In this document: one piece after another, positions 18,507-27,709 of the stretch
How positions within the stretch are numbered: position 1 is the first letter of the stretch
Layout: the number at the start of each line of letters is the position of its first letter
From: Aequorivita vitellina
Lineage (GTDB): Bacteria; Bacteroidota; Bacteroidia; Flavobacteriales; Flavobacteriaceae
DNA length: 64,000 nt
Assembly: GCF_022008365.1 (NCBI RefSeq)
Contig: NZ_JAIRBA010000002.1
Span: 162,463 to 226,462 of the forward strand
Direction: 5' to 3'
Notes under the pieces: model-generated
Databases searched by the model: none
Told to the model about the DNA's origin: nothing
The model's input: the letters and a program-made list of their open reading frames with translations, nothing else
Program-made: the position numbers and the translations under genes

Positions 18507-19043
18507 ATGGCTTCTAAAAAGATACACGCAATTTACACTGATGACGACTTGTTGATGCAGGCCGTTAAACAGACGCGCGCTGCAAACTATCATATCTCTG
18601 AGGTTTTCACACCATTTCCCGTGCACGGCTTAGACCACGCTGTAGGATTGGCAGCAACCCGTATAGCAATTACTTCATTTTTATACGGTCTTGTAGGGTT
18701 AAGCTTTGCCGTGTGGATGATGAACTATATTATGATTGAAGACTGGCCACAAAACATTGGCGGGAAACCAAGTTTTACATTCTATCAAAATATGCCGGCG
18801 TTTATACCCATTATGTTTGAGCTCACCGTATTTTTTGCAGCCCACTTAATGGTGATCACTTTTTATATGAGAAGTAAACTTTGGCCTTTTAAGAAAGCTG
18901 AAAATCCAGATTTACGCACAACAGATGACCACTTTCTAATGGAAGTTGAAGCTGATAATCACGACGTCGAAATTTTGACGAAGTTCTTATATGATACGGG
19001 TGCATCGGAAATTAGTCTAATTGAAAACGAGCAAGACCATTAA
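18507..19043 (+). CDS. actD: Alternative complex III subunit ActD (DUF3341)
   Basis: 178 residues from ATG 18507, five bases after actC. An earlier in-frame codon at 18462 would overlap actC by 40 bases and adds unrelated residues. The N-terminal soluble part (ASKKIHAIYTDDDLLMQAVKQ, HISEVFTPFPVHGLDHAVGL) is the DUF3341 signature and precedes two membrane helices (about 50-70 and 93-112). A cytoplasmic C-terminal segment follows. In solved ACIII complexes ActD is a structural subunit packed against the membrane core. Confidence 0.92.
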   Translation: MASKKIHAIYTDDDLLMQAVKQTRAANYHISEVFTPFPVHGLDHAVGLAATRIAITSFLYGLVGLSFAVWMMNYIMIEDWPQNIGGKPSFTFYQNMPAFIPIMFELTVFFAAHLMVITFYMRSKLWPFKKAENPDLRTTDDHFLMEVEADNHDVEILTKFLYDTGASEISLIENEQDH

Positions 19044-19044
19044 T

Positions 19045-19704
19045 ATGAAAACATTAATAAACATAGGAATAGCCATTATTGCTTCTGCAACCTTGGTTTC
19101 TTGTTTTAACGATAAAAAACCAAATTACCAGTATTTTCCCAATATGTATGAGCCAGTAGGCTATGAAACTTATGGAGAATACAGAATATTTCCAGATGAG
19201 CAGGAAGCCATGGTTCCACCAGATAATACCTTGTCGCGTGGCCATACGGCTTATGATTATGAAAACAGTACCGATGGGCTGTTGCGTGCAAAACAAGAAT
19301 TGACATATCCATATCCAATTACAGAAGAAAATGTCTCTGCGGGTGCACAACTCTATACTGTATATTGTGCAGTTTGTCATGGTGACAAAGGTGATGGAAA
19401 GGGAATTTTGGCAACACGTGAAAAATTTCTTGGAATACCGAGCTATGCTGATGCCGGTCGTACAATCGTACCAGGAGGTGTTTATCACGTACAGGTATAT
19501 GGACTTAATGCAATGGGCTCGTATGCAGCTCAGGTAAGTGAAAAGGAACGCTGGCAAATCACCATGCATGTTATGGATTTAAAGGCATCCCTAAAAGGAG
19601 AACCGGGAATTCTTGAAACTGCCGAAGCAATTAATGATTCCATTAGTAGTTTGCCAGAAAATAAAATGGAAGCGGTAACTGCTTCCCAAGTAGATAAAAA
19701 GTAA
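19045..19704 (+). CDS. actE: Alternative complex III subunit ActE, lipid-anchored mono-heme cytochrome c
   Basis: 219 residues from ATG 19045, one base after the actD stop. The signal peptide ends in the lipobox LVSC (Cys20), so it is a membrane-anchored lipoprotein. The single heme site CAVCH lies at 108-112, followed by GDKGDGKGIL, typical of small class I cytochromes c; Met residues further on (for example VYGLNAMGSYA) could supply the axial ligand. ActE takes electrons from ActA in the ACIII complex. An upstream in-frame codon at 19021 would place extra residues before the signal peptide and is rejected. Confidence 0.92.
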   Translation: MKTLINIGIAIIASATLVSCFNDKKPNYQYFPNMYEPVGYETYGEYRIFPDEQEAMVPPDNTLSRGHTAYDYENSTDGLLRAKQELTYPYPITEENVSAGAQLYTVYCAVCHGDKGDGKGILATREKFLGIPSYADAGRTIVPGGVYHVQVYGLNAMGSYAAQVSEKERWQITMHVMDLKASLKGEPGILETAEAINDSISSLPENKMEAVTASQVDKK

Positions 19705-19729
19705 GAAATTAAAGAGAATAGCTAAAGAT

Positions 19730-21106
19730 ATGTATACGCTACCTAGTAAATTAAAACTGTTTTCTATCATTATAATGGTTCTTGGACTTGCAGGAATGAC
19801 CTATGGTTTTCTTACGACCCCAAAAACTGTAGAAGATGTAAAAAGAATAATGGCTCAGCAAGAAGATCATCACGCTGAAGGACATGCTGTTGCAGAACAT
19901 GGTGATGAAACGACAGCCAATTTTGTTGATTCTGCGCGAGGTGAAGAGGGATACTCAGAATCCGCAATGGAGCACGCTACAGATTTGAATCCAGAGGGTC
20001 ATGGATCAAGTTCGCATGATGAACATGTGTTGCACCAGTTGCAAACGAGACCTTGGTCTGCAACATTTGTAGCAGCTTTCTTTTTTATGATGATTGCTTT
20101 GGGCGTATTGGTTTTTTATGCCATACAATACGCATCACAAGCTGGATGGTCTCCAGCGCTTTATAGAATAATGGAGGGTATTACAGCCTATTTATTGCCA
20201 GGTTCTATTATTGTATTCTTAATAGTAGCCTTTGCGGGAACACATTTCTTTCCGTGGCAAAATGATGAGTTAGTAGCCGGAGATAAAATTTTGCAAGGCA
20301 AAACGGGGTATCTAAACCTCCCCTTCTTTTTAATTCGTGCTGTAATATATCTTTTAGGTTGGAACCTTTATCGTTACTTCTCTAGAAAAAATTCATTGGC
20401 TCAAGACGAAGTTAATAATTATGGACCGTACAGAAAGAACTTTAAGATTTCTGTGTTTTTCCTTATATTCTTTATAGTTACAGAAGCTTCAATGTCTATA
20501 GATTGGTTTATGTCTATGACACCTCACTGGTATAGTACATTGTTTCCGTGGTATGTTTTTTCAAGTTTATTTGTTTCGGCGATTACAGTTATCGCATTGG
20601 TAACAATACATTTAAAGAGTCGTGGGTTAATTCCATTTGTAAGCGATAAACACTTACACGATTTGGCAATTTATATGTTCGCTTTTAGTATATTCTGGAC
20701 GTATTTATGGTTTAGTCAATTTATGCTTATTTGGTATGCTAACATTCCAGAGGAAGTAACCTATTTCATTATAAGAATACAAGAATATAAAGTATTGTTT
20801 TTCGGAATGCTTATTCTTAATTTTGTATTCCCTATTTTAGTATTGATGAATAGCGATTATAAGCGAGTGCCGTGGTTTGTTGTAATTGCCGCAGTATTTA
20901 TTTTGGTGGGTCATTATATAGACGTTTTCCTATTAGTAATGCCATCAACCGTAGGCCATAATTGGTCTTTCGGAATTCCGGAAATTGCAGCGCTGTTGTT
21001 TTTCGCAGGATTGTTCATTTTTGTGGTTGGAACGGGCTTAGGTAAAGTTTCGCTCAGACCAAAGAATGATCCATTTATTAAAGAAAGTGAAAACTACCAT
21101 TTTTAA
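19730..21106 (+). CDS. actF: Alternative complex III subunit ActF, NrfD-like
   Basis: 458 residues. An N-terminal helix (SKLKLFSIIIMVLGLAGMTY) precedes a His-rich soluble loop (about 45-105, several HH and HG pairs), then about nine more membrane helices. WFMSMTPHWYSTLFPWYVF and FWTYLWFSQFMLIWYANIPEE are typical of ActF. It is the second NrfD-like subunit and packs with ActC; only ActC normally carries a clear quinol site. The histidine-rich loop could bind metal but equally may be structural. It is followed at 28 bases by cytochrome oxidase subunit II. Confidence 0.92.
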   Translation: MYTLPSKLKLFSIIIMVLGLAGMTYGFLTTPKTVEDVKRIMAQQEDHHAEGHAVAEHGDETTANFVDSARGEEGYSESAMEHATDLNPEGHGSSSHDEHVLHQLQTRPWSATFVAAFFFMMIALGVLVFYAIQYASQAGWSPALYRIMEGITAYLLPGSIIVFLIVAFAGTHFFPWQNDELVAGDKILQGKTGYLNLPFFLIRAVIYLLGWNLYRYFSRKNSLAQDEVNNYGPYRKNFKISVFFLIFFIVTEASMSIDWFMSMTPHWYSTLFPWYVFSSLFVSAITVIALVTIHLKSRGLIPFVSDKHLHDLAIYMFAFSIFWTYLWFSQFMLIWYANIPEEVTYFIIRIQEYKVLFFGMLILNFVFPILVLMNSDYKRVPWFVVIAAVFILVGHYIDVFLLVMPSTVGHNWSFGIPEIAALLFFAGLFIFVVGTGLGKVSLRPKNDPFIKESENYHF

Positions 21107-21134
21107 TCATTTAGTTTAAAGAAGATATTGTAAG

Positions 21135-22205
21135 ATGACCGCATTTTTAGTTATATTAGTAATCGTCCTTTTTGGAGTCTCTGTTTGGCAAATGAACAGA
21201 ATCTTCCAATTAGCAAAAACAAAGCCTTCCGGCCATTCTGAAATAGCATCAGATAAAGATAATAACACCCAAGGTTATTTAATGTTAGGATTTCTGGCAT
21301 TTATTTACATCTTAACCATTGTTTCTTTTTGGTTATGGTATGACACACTTTTGCCCGAATCTGGATCTGAACACGGTTCTGATATTGACAACCTTATGTT
21401 AATCTCTATGATTCTCATATTTTTTGTCGGAATTATTACGCAAGCAGTTTTGCATTATTTCGCATTTATTTATCGTGGTAATAAAGTAAAGCGAGCCACT
21501 TTTTATGCCGATAATGATAAGTTAGAATTTATTTGGACCATTATTCCGGTAATTGTACTTGCAGGTCTTATAATTTATGGTCTATTTACTTGGACCGATA
21601 TTATGAATGTAGATAAAGATGACGATCCATTGATTGTGGAACTTTACGCACAGCAATTTAACTGGAAAGCCCGTTACGGCGGAAACGATAATACGCTTGG
21701 TAATGCGAATGTAAGATTAATTAAGGGTATTAATCAATTGGGTGTCGACCCAGCAGACCCCAATGGACAAGACGATAAAATAGTAACAGAACTGCATTTA
21801 CCAGTAGGTAGAAAAGTTTTGATTAAAATGCGATCACAAGATGTGCTGCACTCTGCATATATGCCGCACTTTAGAGCACAAATGAACTGTGTTCCTGGAA
21901 TGATTACCCAATTTGCTTTTACGCCTACTGTTACAACTGAGGAGATGAGGCAAAATGATTATATTGTTGAAAAGGTTGCAAACATTAACGCCATTAGAAA
22001 AAATAAATCTGAAGAGCTTGTCGCTAAAGGTGAAGAACCTTTGGAAACTTATGAATTTGACTACTTTGTTTTGTGTAACAAAATTTGTGGTATAAGTCAC
22101 TACAATATGCAAATGAAAATAATTGTAGAGTCTGAAGAAGATTACAAGGCTTGGTTAGCAGAGCAACCTACCTTAGGAGAACAGCTTAGCAAAGAAACTA
22201 AATAA
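21135..22205 (+). CDS. coxB: Cytochrome c oxidase subunit II
   Basis: 356 residues with four predicted helices (about 1-20, 50-70, 88-112, 130-152) rather than the usual two, then a cupredoxin domain. The CuA ligands are visible: His239 in VLHSAYMPHF, and C314-N-K-I-C318-G-I-S-H322-Y-N-M325. The usual Glu between the two cysteines (CSEIC) is Lys here; Glu contributes only a backbone oxygen to CuA, so function should be retained. There is no fused cytochrome c domain, so electrons must arrive from ActA/ActE. It directly follows actF and precedes subunit I, supporting an ACIII-aa3 assembly. Confidence 0.94.
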   Translation: MTAFLVILVIVLFGVSVWQMNRIFQLAKTKPSGHSEIASDKDNNTQGYLMLGFLAFIYILTIVSFWLWYDTLLPESGSEHGSDIDNLMLISMILIFFVGIITQAVLHYFAFIYRGNKVKRATFYADNDKLEFIWTIIPVIVLAGLIIYGLFTWTDIMNVDKDDDPLIVELYAQQFNWKARYGGNDNTLGNANVRLIKGINQLGVDPADPNGQDDKIVTELHLPVGRKVLIKMRSQDVLHSAYMPHFRAQMNCVPGMITQFAFTPTVTTEEMRQNDYIVEKVANINAIRKNKSEELVAKGEEPLETYEFDYFVLCNKICGISHYNMQMKIIVESEEDYKAWLAEQPTLGEQLSKETK

Positions 22206-22222
22206 TATTAGCATAAATAGAT

Positions 22223-24049
22223 ATGTCAGCAAACGCACAGGTCCACGCATTAGAAGATCATCACGACGATCACGGGCATCATAAACAAACCTTTGTAACT
22301 AAATATATTTTTAGTACCGATCATAAAATGATCTCAAAGCAATACATGATCACCGGTATATTTATGGGGGTGATTGGTATTTTAATGTCGTTATTTTTTA
22401 GATTGCAACTGGCTTGGCCAGACCATACTTTTACCATTTATGAAATATTCCTAGGCAAATGGGGTACAGATGGAGTAATGGATCCAAGTGTATATCTCGC
22501 GTTGGTTACCATACACGGAACAATTATGGTTTTCTTTGTGTTAACCGCTGGTTTGAGTGGAACCTTTAGTAACTTATTAATTCCGCTTCAAATTGGAGCA
22601 CGCGATATGGCCTCAGGATTCCTGAATATGGTTTCTTATTGGTTGTTCTTTTTGTCTAGTTTTATCATGTTGTGCTCCTTATTTGTTGAAGCAGGACCAG
22701 CATCATCTGGATGGACTATTTATCCTCCACTAAGTGCATTGCCTCAAGCTATACCAGGTTCAGGTGCGGGAATGACTCTTTGGTTAATCTCAATCGCTAT
22801 CTTTATTGCGTCTTCCCTTTTAGGATCGCTTAACTTTATTGTTACCGTAATCAACATGCGAACAAAAGGAATGTCTATGACAAGGCTTCCGCTAACGGTT
22901 TGGGCATTTTTTATTACCGCAATGATAGGGCTTGTTTCATTCCCTGTATTATTTTCAGCAGCTTTAATGTTGATTATGGATAGAAGTTTTGGAACATCGT
23001 TTTTCCTATCTGATATTTATATTGCCGGAGAAGTATTACACCATCAGGGAGGTTCCCCTGTGCTGTTTGAACACCTTTTCTGGTTTCTCGGACACCCCGA
23101 GGTATATATCGTAATTCTACCAGCAATGGGAATCGTTTCCGAAATTATGGCGACAAATTCTCGCAAACCTATATTTGGATATCGTGCCATGGTGGCATCG
23201 CTACTAGCCATTGCTTTCTTATCCACTATTGTTTGGGGGCATCACATGTTTATTTCAGGAATGAATCCATTTCTTGGTTCGGTATTTACCTTTACTACTC
23301 TCTTAATTGCAATCCCTTCCGCAGTAAAATCTTTTAACTGGATTACTACACTCTGGCGAGGTAAACTGCAAATGAACGTAGCTATGCTGTGGTGTATAGC
23401 CTTTGTTTCCACGTTTATTACTGGTGGTTTAACTGGAATCATTATGGGAGATAGTGCCTTAGATATTAATATTCACGACACATACTTTATCGTGGCTCAC
23501 TTTCACTTAGTAATGGGTATTTCTGCAGCCTATGGATTTTTGGCAGGTGTTTATCACTGGTTCCCGAAAATGTTTGAAGGTAGAATGATGAATAAAAATT
23601 TAGGTTATATACATTTCTGGGTAACTTCAATTGGGGCTTACGGAATTTTCTTCCCGATGCACTTTGTAGGATTGGCCGGATTACCACGTAGATATTACAG
23701 CAATACGAGTTTCCCTTATTTTGATGATTTAGCCGATATAAACGTAGTAATGACCATTTTCGCCATCTTTACTATTGCTGTTCAAGTGGTCTTCCTTTAC
23801 AACTTTATCCACTCCATGTTCTATGGAAAAATGGCGCCAAAAAATCCTTGGAACGCAACTACCTTAGAATGGACTGCCGAAGTACAGCACATCCATGGAA
23901 ACTGGGATGGCCCTATACCACACGTTTACCGCTGGGCTTACGACTATAGCAAATTGAATAAAGACGAAACCGATTTTGTAATTCCTGGACAGGATTTCAT
24001 TCCGCAAAACGTTCCACTTCAAGATAACGAAGACGAATTAGATCACTAA
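22223..24049 (+). CDS. coxA: Cytochrome c oxidase subunit I
   Basis: 608 residues, twelve or more helices. Diagnostic segments include FSTDHKMISKQYM, a His-rich cytoplasmic N-terminus, HPEVYIVILPAMG, WGHHMFISGM and HDTYFIVAHFHLVM. HPEVY holds the CuB-ligand His, the E286-equivalent Glu and the crosslinking Tyr, marking an A-type (aa3) oxidase. The HH pair ligates CuB, and the HFH region ligates hemes a3 and a. It reduces oxygen to water and pumps protons. Starts 18 bases after coxB and ends the respiratory operon at a strong terminator. Confidence 0.96.
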   Translation: MSANAQVHALEDHHDDHGHHKQTFVTKYIFSTDHKMISKQYMITGIFMGVIGILMSLFFRLQLAWPDHTFTIYEIFLGKWGTDGVMDPSVYLALVTIHGTIMVFFVLTAGLSGTFSNLLIPLQIGARDMASGFLNMVSYWLFFLSSFIMLCSLFVEAGPASSGWTIYPPLSALPQAIPGSGAGMTLWLISIAIFIASSLLGSLNFIVTVINMRTKGMSMTRLPLTVWAFFITAMIGLVSFPVLFSAALMLIMDRSFGTSFFLSDIYIAGEVLHHQGGSPVLFEHLFWFLGHPEVYIVILPAMGIVSEIMATNSRKPIFGYRAMVASLLAIAFLSTIVWGHHMFISGMNPFLGSVFTFTTLLIAIPSAVKSFNWITTLWRGKLQMNVAMLWCIAFVSTFITGGLTGIIMGDSALDINIHDTYFIVAHFHLVMGISAAYGFLAGVYHWFPKMFEGRMMNKNLGYIHFWVTSIGAYGIFFPMHFVGLAGLPRRYYSNTSFPYFDDLADINVVMTIFAIFTIAVQVVFLYNFIHSMFYGKMAPKNPWNATTLEWTAEVQHIHGNWDGPIPHVYRWAYDYSKLNKDETDFVIPGQDFIPQNVPLQDNEDELDH

Positions 24050-24075
24050 ATCTTTTAATTTATAACATTTATTGT

Positions 24076-24110
24076 ACGCCCTTTCATCTTTTGAAAGGGC
24101 GTTTATTTTT
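24076..24110 (+). terminator. Terminator of the act-cox operon
   Basis: ACGCCCTTTC (24076-24085) pairs with GAAAGGGCGT (24093-24102) around ATCTTTT, followed by TTATTTTT. It lies 27 bases after the subunit I stop. Confidence 0.88.
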
Positions 24111-24159
24111 ATACGTAGAGAATTCGTATTAACACGTAGTAATTTTTTAATCCTTTTGT

Positions 24160-24258
24160 CTTATCTTTACAGTATTGAGTTAATAATATGTAGGAAGTGA
24201 GGAATCTACTATTTATTTCAAGAGCCATGCTGAAAAGTATGGCTCTCTTTTTTTATAA
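24160..24258 (+). ncRNA. Candidate small RNA between coxA and ruvB
   Basis: TATCTTTA (24162-24169, seven of eight matches to TAnnTTTG) could start a transcript near 24176. An intrinsic terminator follows at 24221-24255: AGAGCCATGC pairs with GTATGGCTCT around the hexaloop TGAAAA, then a run of Ts. The predicted transcript is about 80 bases and contains no ORF. The hairpin is separate from the act-cox terminator upstream, so a second terminator here needs an explanation. No convincing -33 element was found, so the promoter is weak evidence. Confidence 0.38.
24221..24257 (+). terminator. Intrinsic terminator upstream of ruvB
   Basis: AGAGCCATGC (24221-24230) pairs with GTATGGCTCT (24237-24246) around TGAAAA; one G-T pair, then CTTTTTTTTAT. 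It lies 145 bases downstream of the act-cox terminator. Confidence 0.8.
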
Positions 24259-24275
24259 GGCATCCAAAGGATTGC

Positions 24276-24283
24276 TATATTTG
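24276..24283 (+). promoter_or_regulatory. -7 element immediately before ruvB
   Basis: TATATTTG matches TAnnTTTG exactly and ends five bases before the ruvB ATG. Transcription would begin at about 24287-24289, giving a leaderless or nearly leaderless message. No clear -33 TTG lies at the usual distance. Confidence 0.5.
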
Positions 24284-24287
24284 TGTT

Positions 24288-25310
24288 ATGAACGAACACC
24301 TTGATCCTTCAGGAGAAGACCTCTCGCCACAGGAACTGGATATTGAAAAAAAGCTACGCCCCCTAAGTTTTAACGACTTTACCGGGCAGGACCAGGCATT
24401 AGAAAATCTTCAGATATTTGTTCAAGCTGCCAATTTGCGCAGTGAGGCTTTGGACCACACCCTTTTTCACGGACCTCCCGGATTAGGAAAAACGACCCTT
24501 GCTTATATTTTGGCAAATGAGCTTGACGTGAATATTCGTGTAACCTCAGGTCCAGTTTTAGACAAACCGGGCGATCTTGCCGGATTGCTCACTAACCTCG
24601 ATGAACGCGACGTCCTGTTTATAGATGAAATACATAGATTAAGTCCTATTGTTGAGGAATATCTTTATTCTGCAATGGAAGACTATAAAATCGATATCAT
24701 GATTGAATCTGGCCCCAATGCACGCTCGGTTCAAATAAATTTAAACCCGTTTACCCTTATTGGAGCGACCACGCGTTCAGGTTTGTTAACTGCGCCTATG
24801 CGGGCAAGGTTCGGTATTTCTTCGCGATTGCAATATTACACAACCGATTTACTTACCACAATTCTGCAGCGAAGTGCCGGTATTTTGCACGTACCTATTA
24901 CTATGGAAGCAGCCATTGAAATCGCTAGCAGAAGCCGCGGAACTCCCAGAATTGCAAATGCACTTTTGCGAAGAATTCGTGACTTTGCACAAATAAAAGG
25001 AAATGGAAAAATTGATATTGAAATAGCCAAATTTGGTTTGGATGCTTTACACGTTGATGCCCATGGTTTAGACGAAATGGACAACAAAATTTTATGCACA
25101 ATTATCGAAAAATTTAAAGGAGGTCCCGTAGGAATTACAACAATAGCAACCGCAGTTTCCGAAAGTCCCGAAACTATTGAAGAAGTTTACGAGCCATTTT
25201 TAATCCAGCAAGGTTTTATAATGCGAACCCCACGCGGGCGCGAAGTTACCGAGGCTGCTTATAAACACCTCGGCAAAGTAAAAGGACCATCGCAGGGCGG
25301 ATTGTTTTAA
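24288..25310 (+). CDS. ruvB: Holliday junction DNA helicase RuvB
   Basis: 340 residues. The AAA+ ATPase core has the Walker [11 protein letters not shown] near 63-72, the Walker [11 protein letters not shown] near 107-116, and sensor 1 GATTRSGLL. The RuvB-specific [18 protein letters not shown] lies at the start and [14 protein letters not shown] in the winged-helix C-terminus. RuvB drives branch migration of Holliday junctions with RuvA. ruvA is about 5 kb downstream (30097), not in the same operon. Followed after 9 bases by a cytochrome P450 and then queG. Confidence 0.96.
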   Translation: MNEHLDPSGEDLSPQELDIEKKLRPLSFNDFTGQDQALENLQIFVQAANLRSEALDHTLFHGPPGLGKTTLAYILANELDVNIRVTSGPVLDKPGDLAGLLTNLDERDVLFIDEIHRLSPIVEEYLYSAMEDYKIDIMIESGPNARSVQINLNPFTLIGATTRSGLLTAPMRARFGISSRLQYYTTDLLTTILQRSAGILHVPITMEAAIEIASRSRGTPRIANALLRRIRDFAQIKGNGKIDIEIAKFGLDALHVDAHGLDEMDNKILCTIIEKFKGGPVGITTIATAVSESPETIEEVYEPFLIQQGFIMRTPRGREVTEAAYKHLGKVKGPSQGGLF

Positions 25311-25319
25311 AAACCTACT

Positions 25320-26651
25320 ATGTCTGTAAAGAAAATCCCGTCCGTTTCTGCATTTCGGTTTCTGATTCATTCAACAAAGATTCTTAAAAATCCGTTGCCA
25401 TTTCATCATAAAAATTTTGAAACCAAAGGCGATACTTTTCGGTTAAAACTCGGTTTTGGAAAGTCGGTTGTTTTTTCAAGAGATGCTGGTCTTGCGCAAT
25501 ATGCACTTCAGAAAAATCATAGAAATTATACTAAATCGCCTATTCAAACACGCGACCTCGTTAAATATGTGGGGCGCGGACTTCTAACTTCGGAAGGAGA
25601 ATTGTGGCAAAAGCAAAGAAAACTTATTCAGCCCGCTTTTCATAAAAAGCAATTGATTAATCTTTTGGGTAAAATCAAGAGTGCAATAAATAACGAATTA
25701 CAGAAAATTGAAACAGGGAAACCAAAAGATATTTTTCCGGTTTTTAACGATCTCGCATTTCAAACGGTCGTCAAATCACTTTTTAGCAGTGCCGTAGATC
25801 AAAATGATATTAATAAACTGCAACATATTACCGAATCTGCACAGCAAATGTTGGTGAAAGAATTGCGGCAGCCTTACCTAGGATGGTGGTTTAAACTAAG
25901 TGGAGAAATTGGCAAACACATTGCTGAAACAAACCAGGCTCGCGCAATTTTAAAAAAGCTAGTAAACGAAAGACGCCAATCTGCAAAGCGCGAAAACGAC
26001 TTGCTAGACATGCTTTTGGACGCCCGTTACGAAGACGGCAGCGCAATGGCCGATGAACAACTAATTGACGAAATACTCATCCTTTTTACCGCTGGCCACG
26101 AAACCACTTCGAACGCATTAACTTTTACTTGCGAACTGTTAGCCCGCCATCCCGAAATTCAAGAGAAATTATTCGCTGAAATTTCTGAAGCTGAAAAGAA
26201 TTCGGAATCTCTGATGGAATTTATAAAACATTGCCCGTTTACCAAAAACGTGATAGAAGAATCACTTCGCATATATCCGCCGGCATATTTTATAGACCGC
26301 GTAAATATTGAAGACGATGAATTTGGAGGTTTGTTTATTCCAAAAAATTCAAGTTTGTTATTTTCAATTATAGAAATTCATAACAATTCTAAATATTGGG
26401 ACGAACCCGAAAAATTTAAACCCGAACGTTTTGCCAACGTAAACCCCAATCATTATTCAAGTCAGTATTTTCCTTTTGGAGCAGGACCGCGAATGTGCAT
26501 TGGCAATAATTTTGCGATGTACGAAATGATTTTAGCAATTGCCGAAATCACCAAAACATACAAAATTGCCGAAAAAATAACGCCCATTGAAATAACGCCG
26601 CTTATAACGCTTAAACCAAAAAACGCTATATTAGAATTTAATTACAGATAG
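25320..26651 (+). CDS. Cytochrome P450
   Basis: 443 residues, full-length soluble bacterial P450. The I-helix motif [10 protein letters not shown], the K-helix ESLRIYPP (ExxR) and the heme-binding loop [10 protein letters not shown] with Cys393 as thiolate ligand are all intact. Substrate cannot be predicted; the form resembles bacterial P450s close to fatty acid/hydrocarbon hydroxylases, which is a guess. It lies 9 bases after ruvB and 2 bases before queG, so it is transcribed with two housekeeping genes. No ferredoxin or reductase partner is adjacent. Confidence 0.93.
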   Translation: MSVKKIPSVSAFRFLIHSTKILKNPLPFHHKNFETKGDTFRLKLGFGKSVVFSRDAGLAQYALQKNHRNYTKSPIQTRDLVKYVGRGLLTSEGELWQKQRKLIQPAFHKKQLINLLGKIKSAINNELQKIETGKPKDIFPVFNDLAFQTVVKSLFSSAVDQNDINKLQHITESAQQMLVKELRQPYLGWWFKLSGEIGKHIAETNQARAILKKLVNERRQSAKRENDLLDMLLDARYEDGSAMADEQLIDEILILFTAGHETTSNALTFTCELLARHPEIQEKLFAEISEAEKNSESLMEFIKHCPFTKNVIEESLRIYPPAYFIDRVNIEDDEFGGLFIPKNSSLLFSIIEIHNNSKYWDEPEKFKPERFANVNPNHYSSQYFPFGAGPRMCIGNNFAMYEMILAIAEITKTYKIAEKITPIEITPLITLKPKNAILEFNYR

Positions 26652-26653
26652 AA

Positions 26654-27580
26654 TTGAGCCAGAATACTTCAAAATATACCCAGTTAATTAAAGCCGAAGC
26701 GAAACGTTTGGGTTTTCTTTCCTGTGGCATAAGCAAAGCTGAATTTTTGGAGGCAGAAGCGCCGCGATTGGAAAGTTGGCTCAATAAAAATATGAATGGC
26801 GAAATGGGTTATATGGAGAATCATTTCGACAAAAGACTGGATCCAACAATTTTGGTGCCCGGTTCAAAAAGTGTTATTTCGTTATTGCTGAATTATTTTC
26901 CTTCAGAAACACAAACTTCAGACACTTATAAAATTTCAAAATACGCTTATGGCACCGATTACCATTTCATTATAAAAGATAAATTGAAACAGTTAATGGA
27001 ATTTATTTCCGAAGAAATTGGCGAAGTTCACGGCCGTGCTTTTGTAGATTCGGCGCCAGTTTTAGACAAGGCATGGGCTGCCAAAAGCGGTTTGGGCTGG
27101 ATTGGAAAACACAGCAATCTGCTTACAAAACAGTTGGGGTCCTTTTACTTTATAGCTGAATTAATCGTCGATTTAGATTTAGAATACGATGCGCCAGTCA
27201 CCGACCATTGCGGAAGTTGCACCGCCTGCATAGACGCCTGTCCAACAAATGCAATTGTTGCAGACAAAGTTGTGGATGGCAGTAAATGCATTTCGTATTT
27301 TACCATTGAATTGAAAAATGAAATTCCCACTTCGGTAAAAGGCAAATTTGAAGATTGGATGTTTGGTTGCGATATTTGCCAAGACGTATGCCCGTGGAAT
27401 CGTTTCAGCAAACCGCATAACCAGCCCCTTTTTAACCCTCATCCCGAAATGCTCTCAATGAGCAAAAAAGATTGGGAAGAAATTACTGAAGAAGTATTTC
27501 AGAAAATATTTAGAAAAAGTGCTGTAAAAAGAACCAAATACGCTGGTTTAAAACGCAACATAAACTTCTTGAAAGAATAA
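26654..27580 (+). CDS. queG: Epoxyqueuosine reductase QueG (TTG start)
   Basis: 308 residues. The start is a TTG at 26654, two bases after the P450 stop; the next in-frame Met is 45 residues in and would remove the conserved N-terminal region, so TTG is the better start. Two 4Fe-4S motifs are seen: C186-G-S-C189-T-A-C192-I-D-A-C196-P and a second [32 protein letters not shown] is characteristic of the QueG cobalamin-binding region. QueG performs the last step of queuosine synthesis in tRNA. Probable operon with ruvB and the P450. Confidence 0.93.
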   Translation: MSQNTSKYTQLIKAEAKRLGFLSCGISKAEFLEAEAPRLESWLNKNMNGEMGYMENHFDKRLDPTILVPGSKSVISLLLNYFPSETQTSDTYKISKYAYGTDYHFIIKDKLKQLMEFISEEIGEVHGRAFVDSAPVLDKAWAAKSGLGWIGKHSNLLTKQLGSFYFIAELIVDLDLEYDAPVTDHCGSCTACIDACPTNAIVADKVVDGSKCISYFTIELKNEIPTSVKGKFEDWMFGCDICQDVCPWNRFSKPHNQPLFNPHPEMLSMSKKDWEEITEEVFQKIFRKSAVKRTKYAGLKRNINFLKE

Positions 27581-27612
27581 CGGTTATAATTTCTACTTTG
27601 CCGATAACCTCT

Positions 27613-27620
27613 TATCTTTG
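27613..27620 (+). promoter_or_regulatory. -7 element of the maeB promoter
   Basis: TATCTTTG matches TAnnTTTG exactly and lies about 90 bases before the maeB ATG. No good -33 element at the right distance was seen. Confidence 0.55.
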
Positions 27621-27709
27621 TTGGTTGCGTTGTTCTATTTTTTACAGAACAATTGCCAAGCATTTAGCAAAACGAGCCATAGAATTAATGGCGAAAATAT
27701 TCCTTAATT

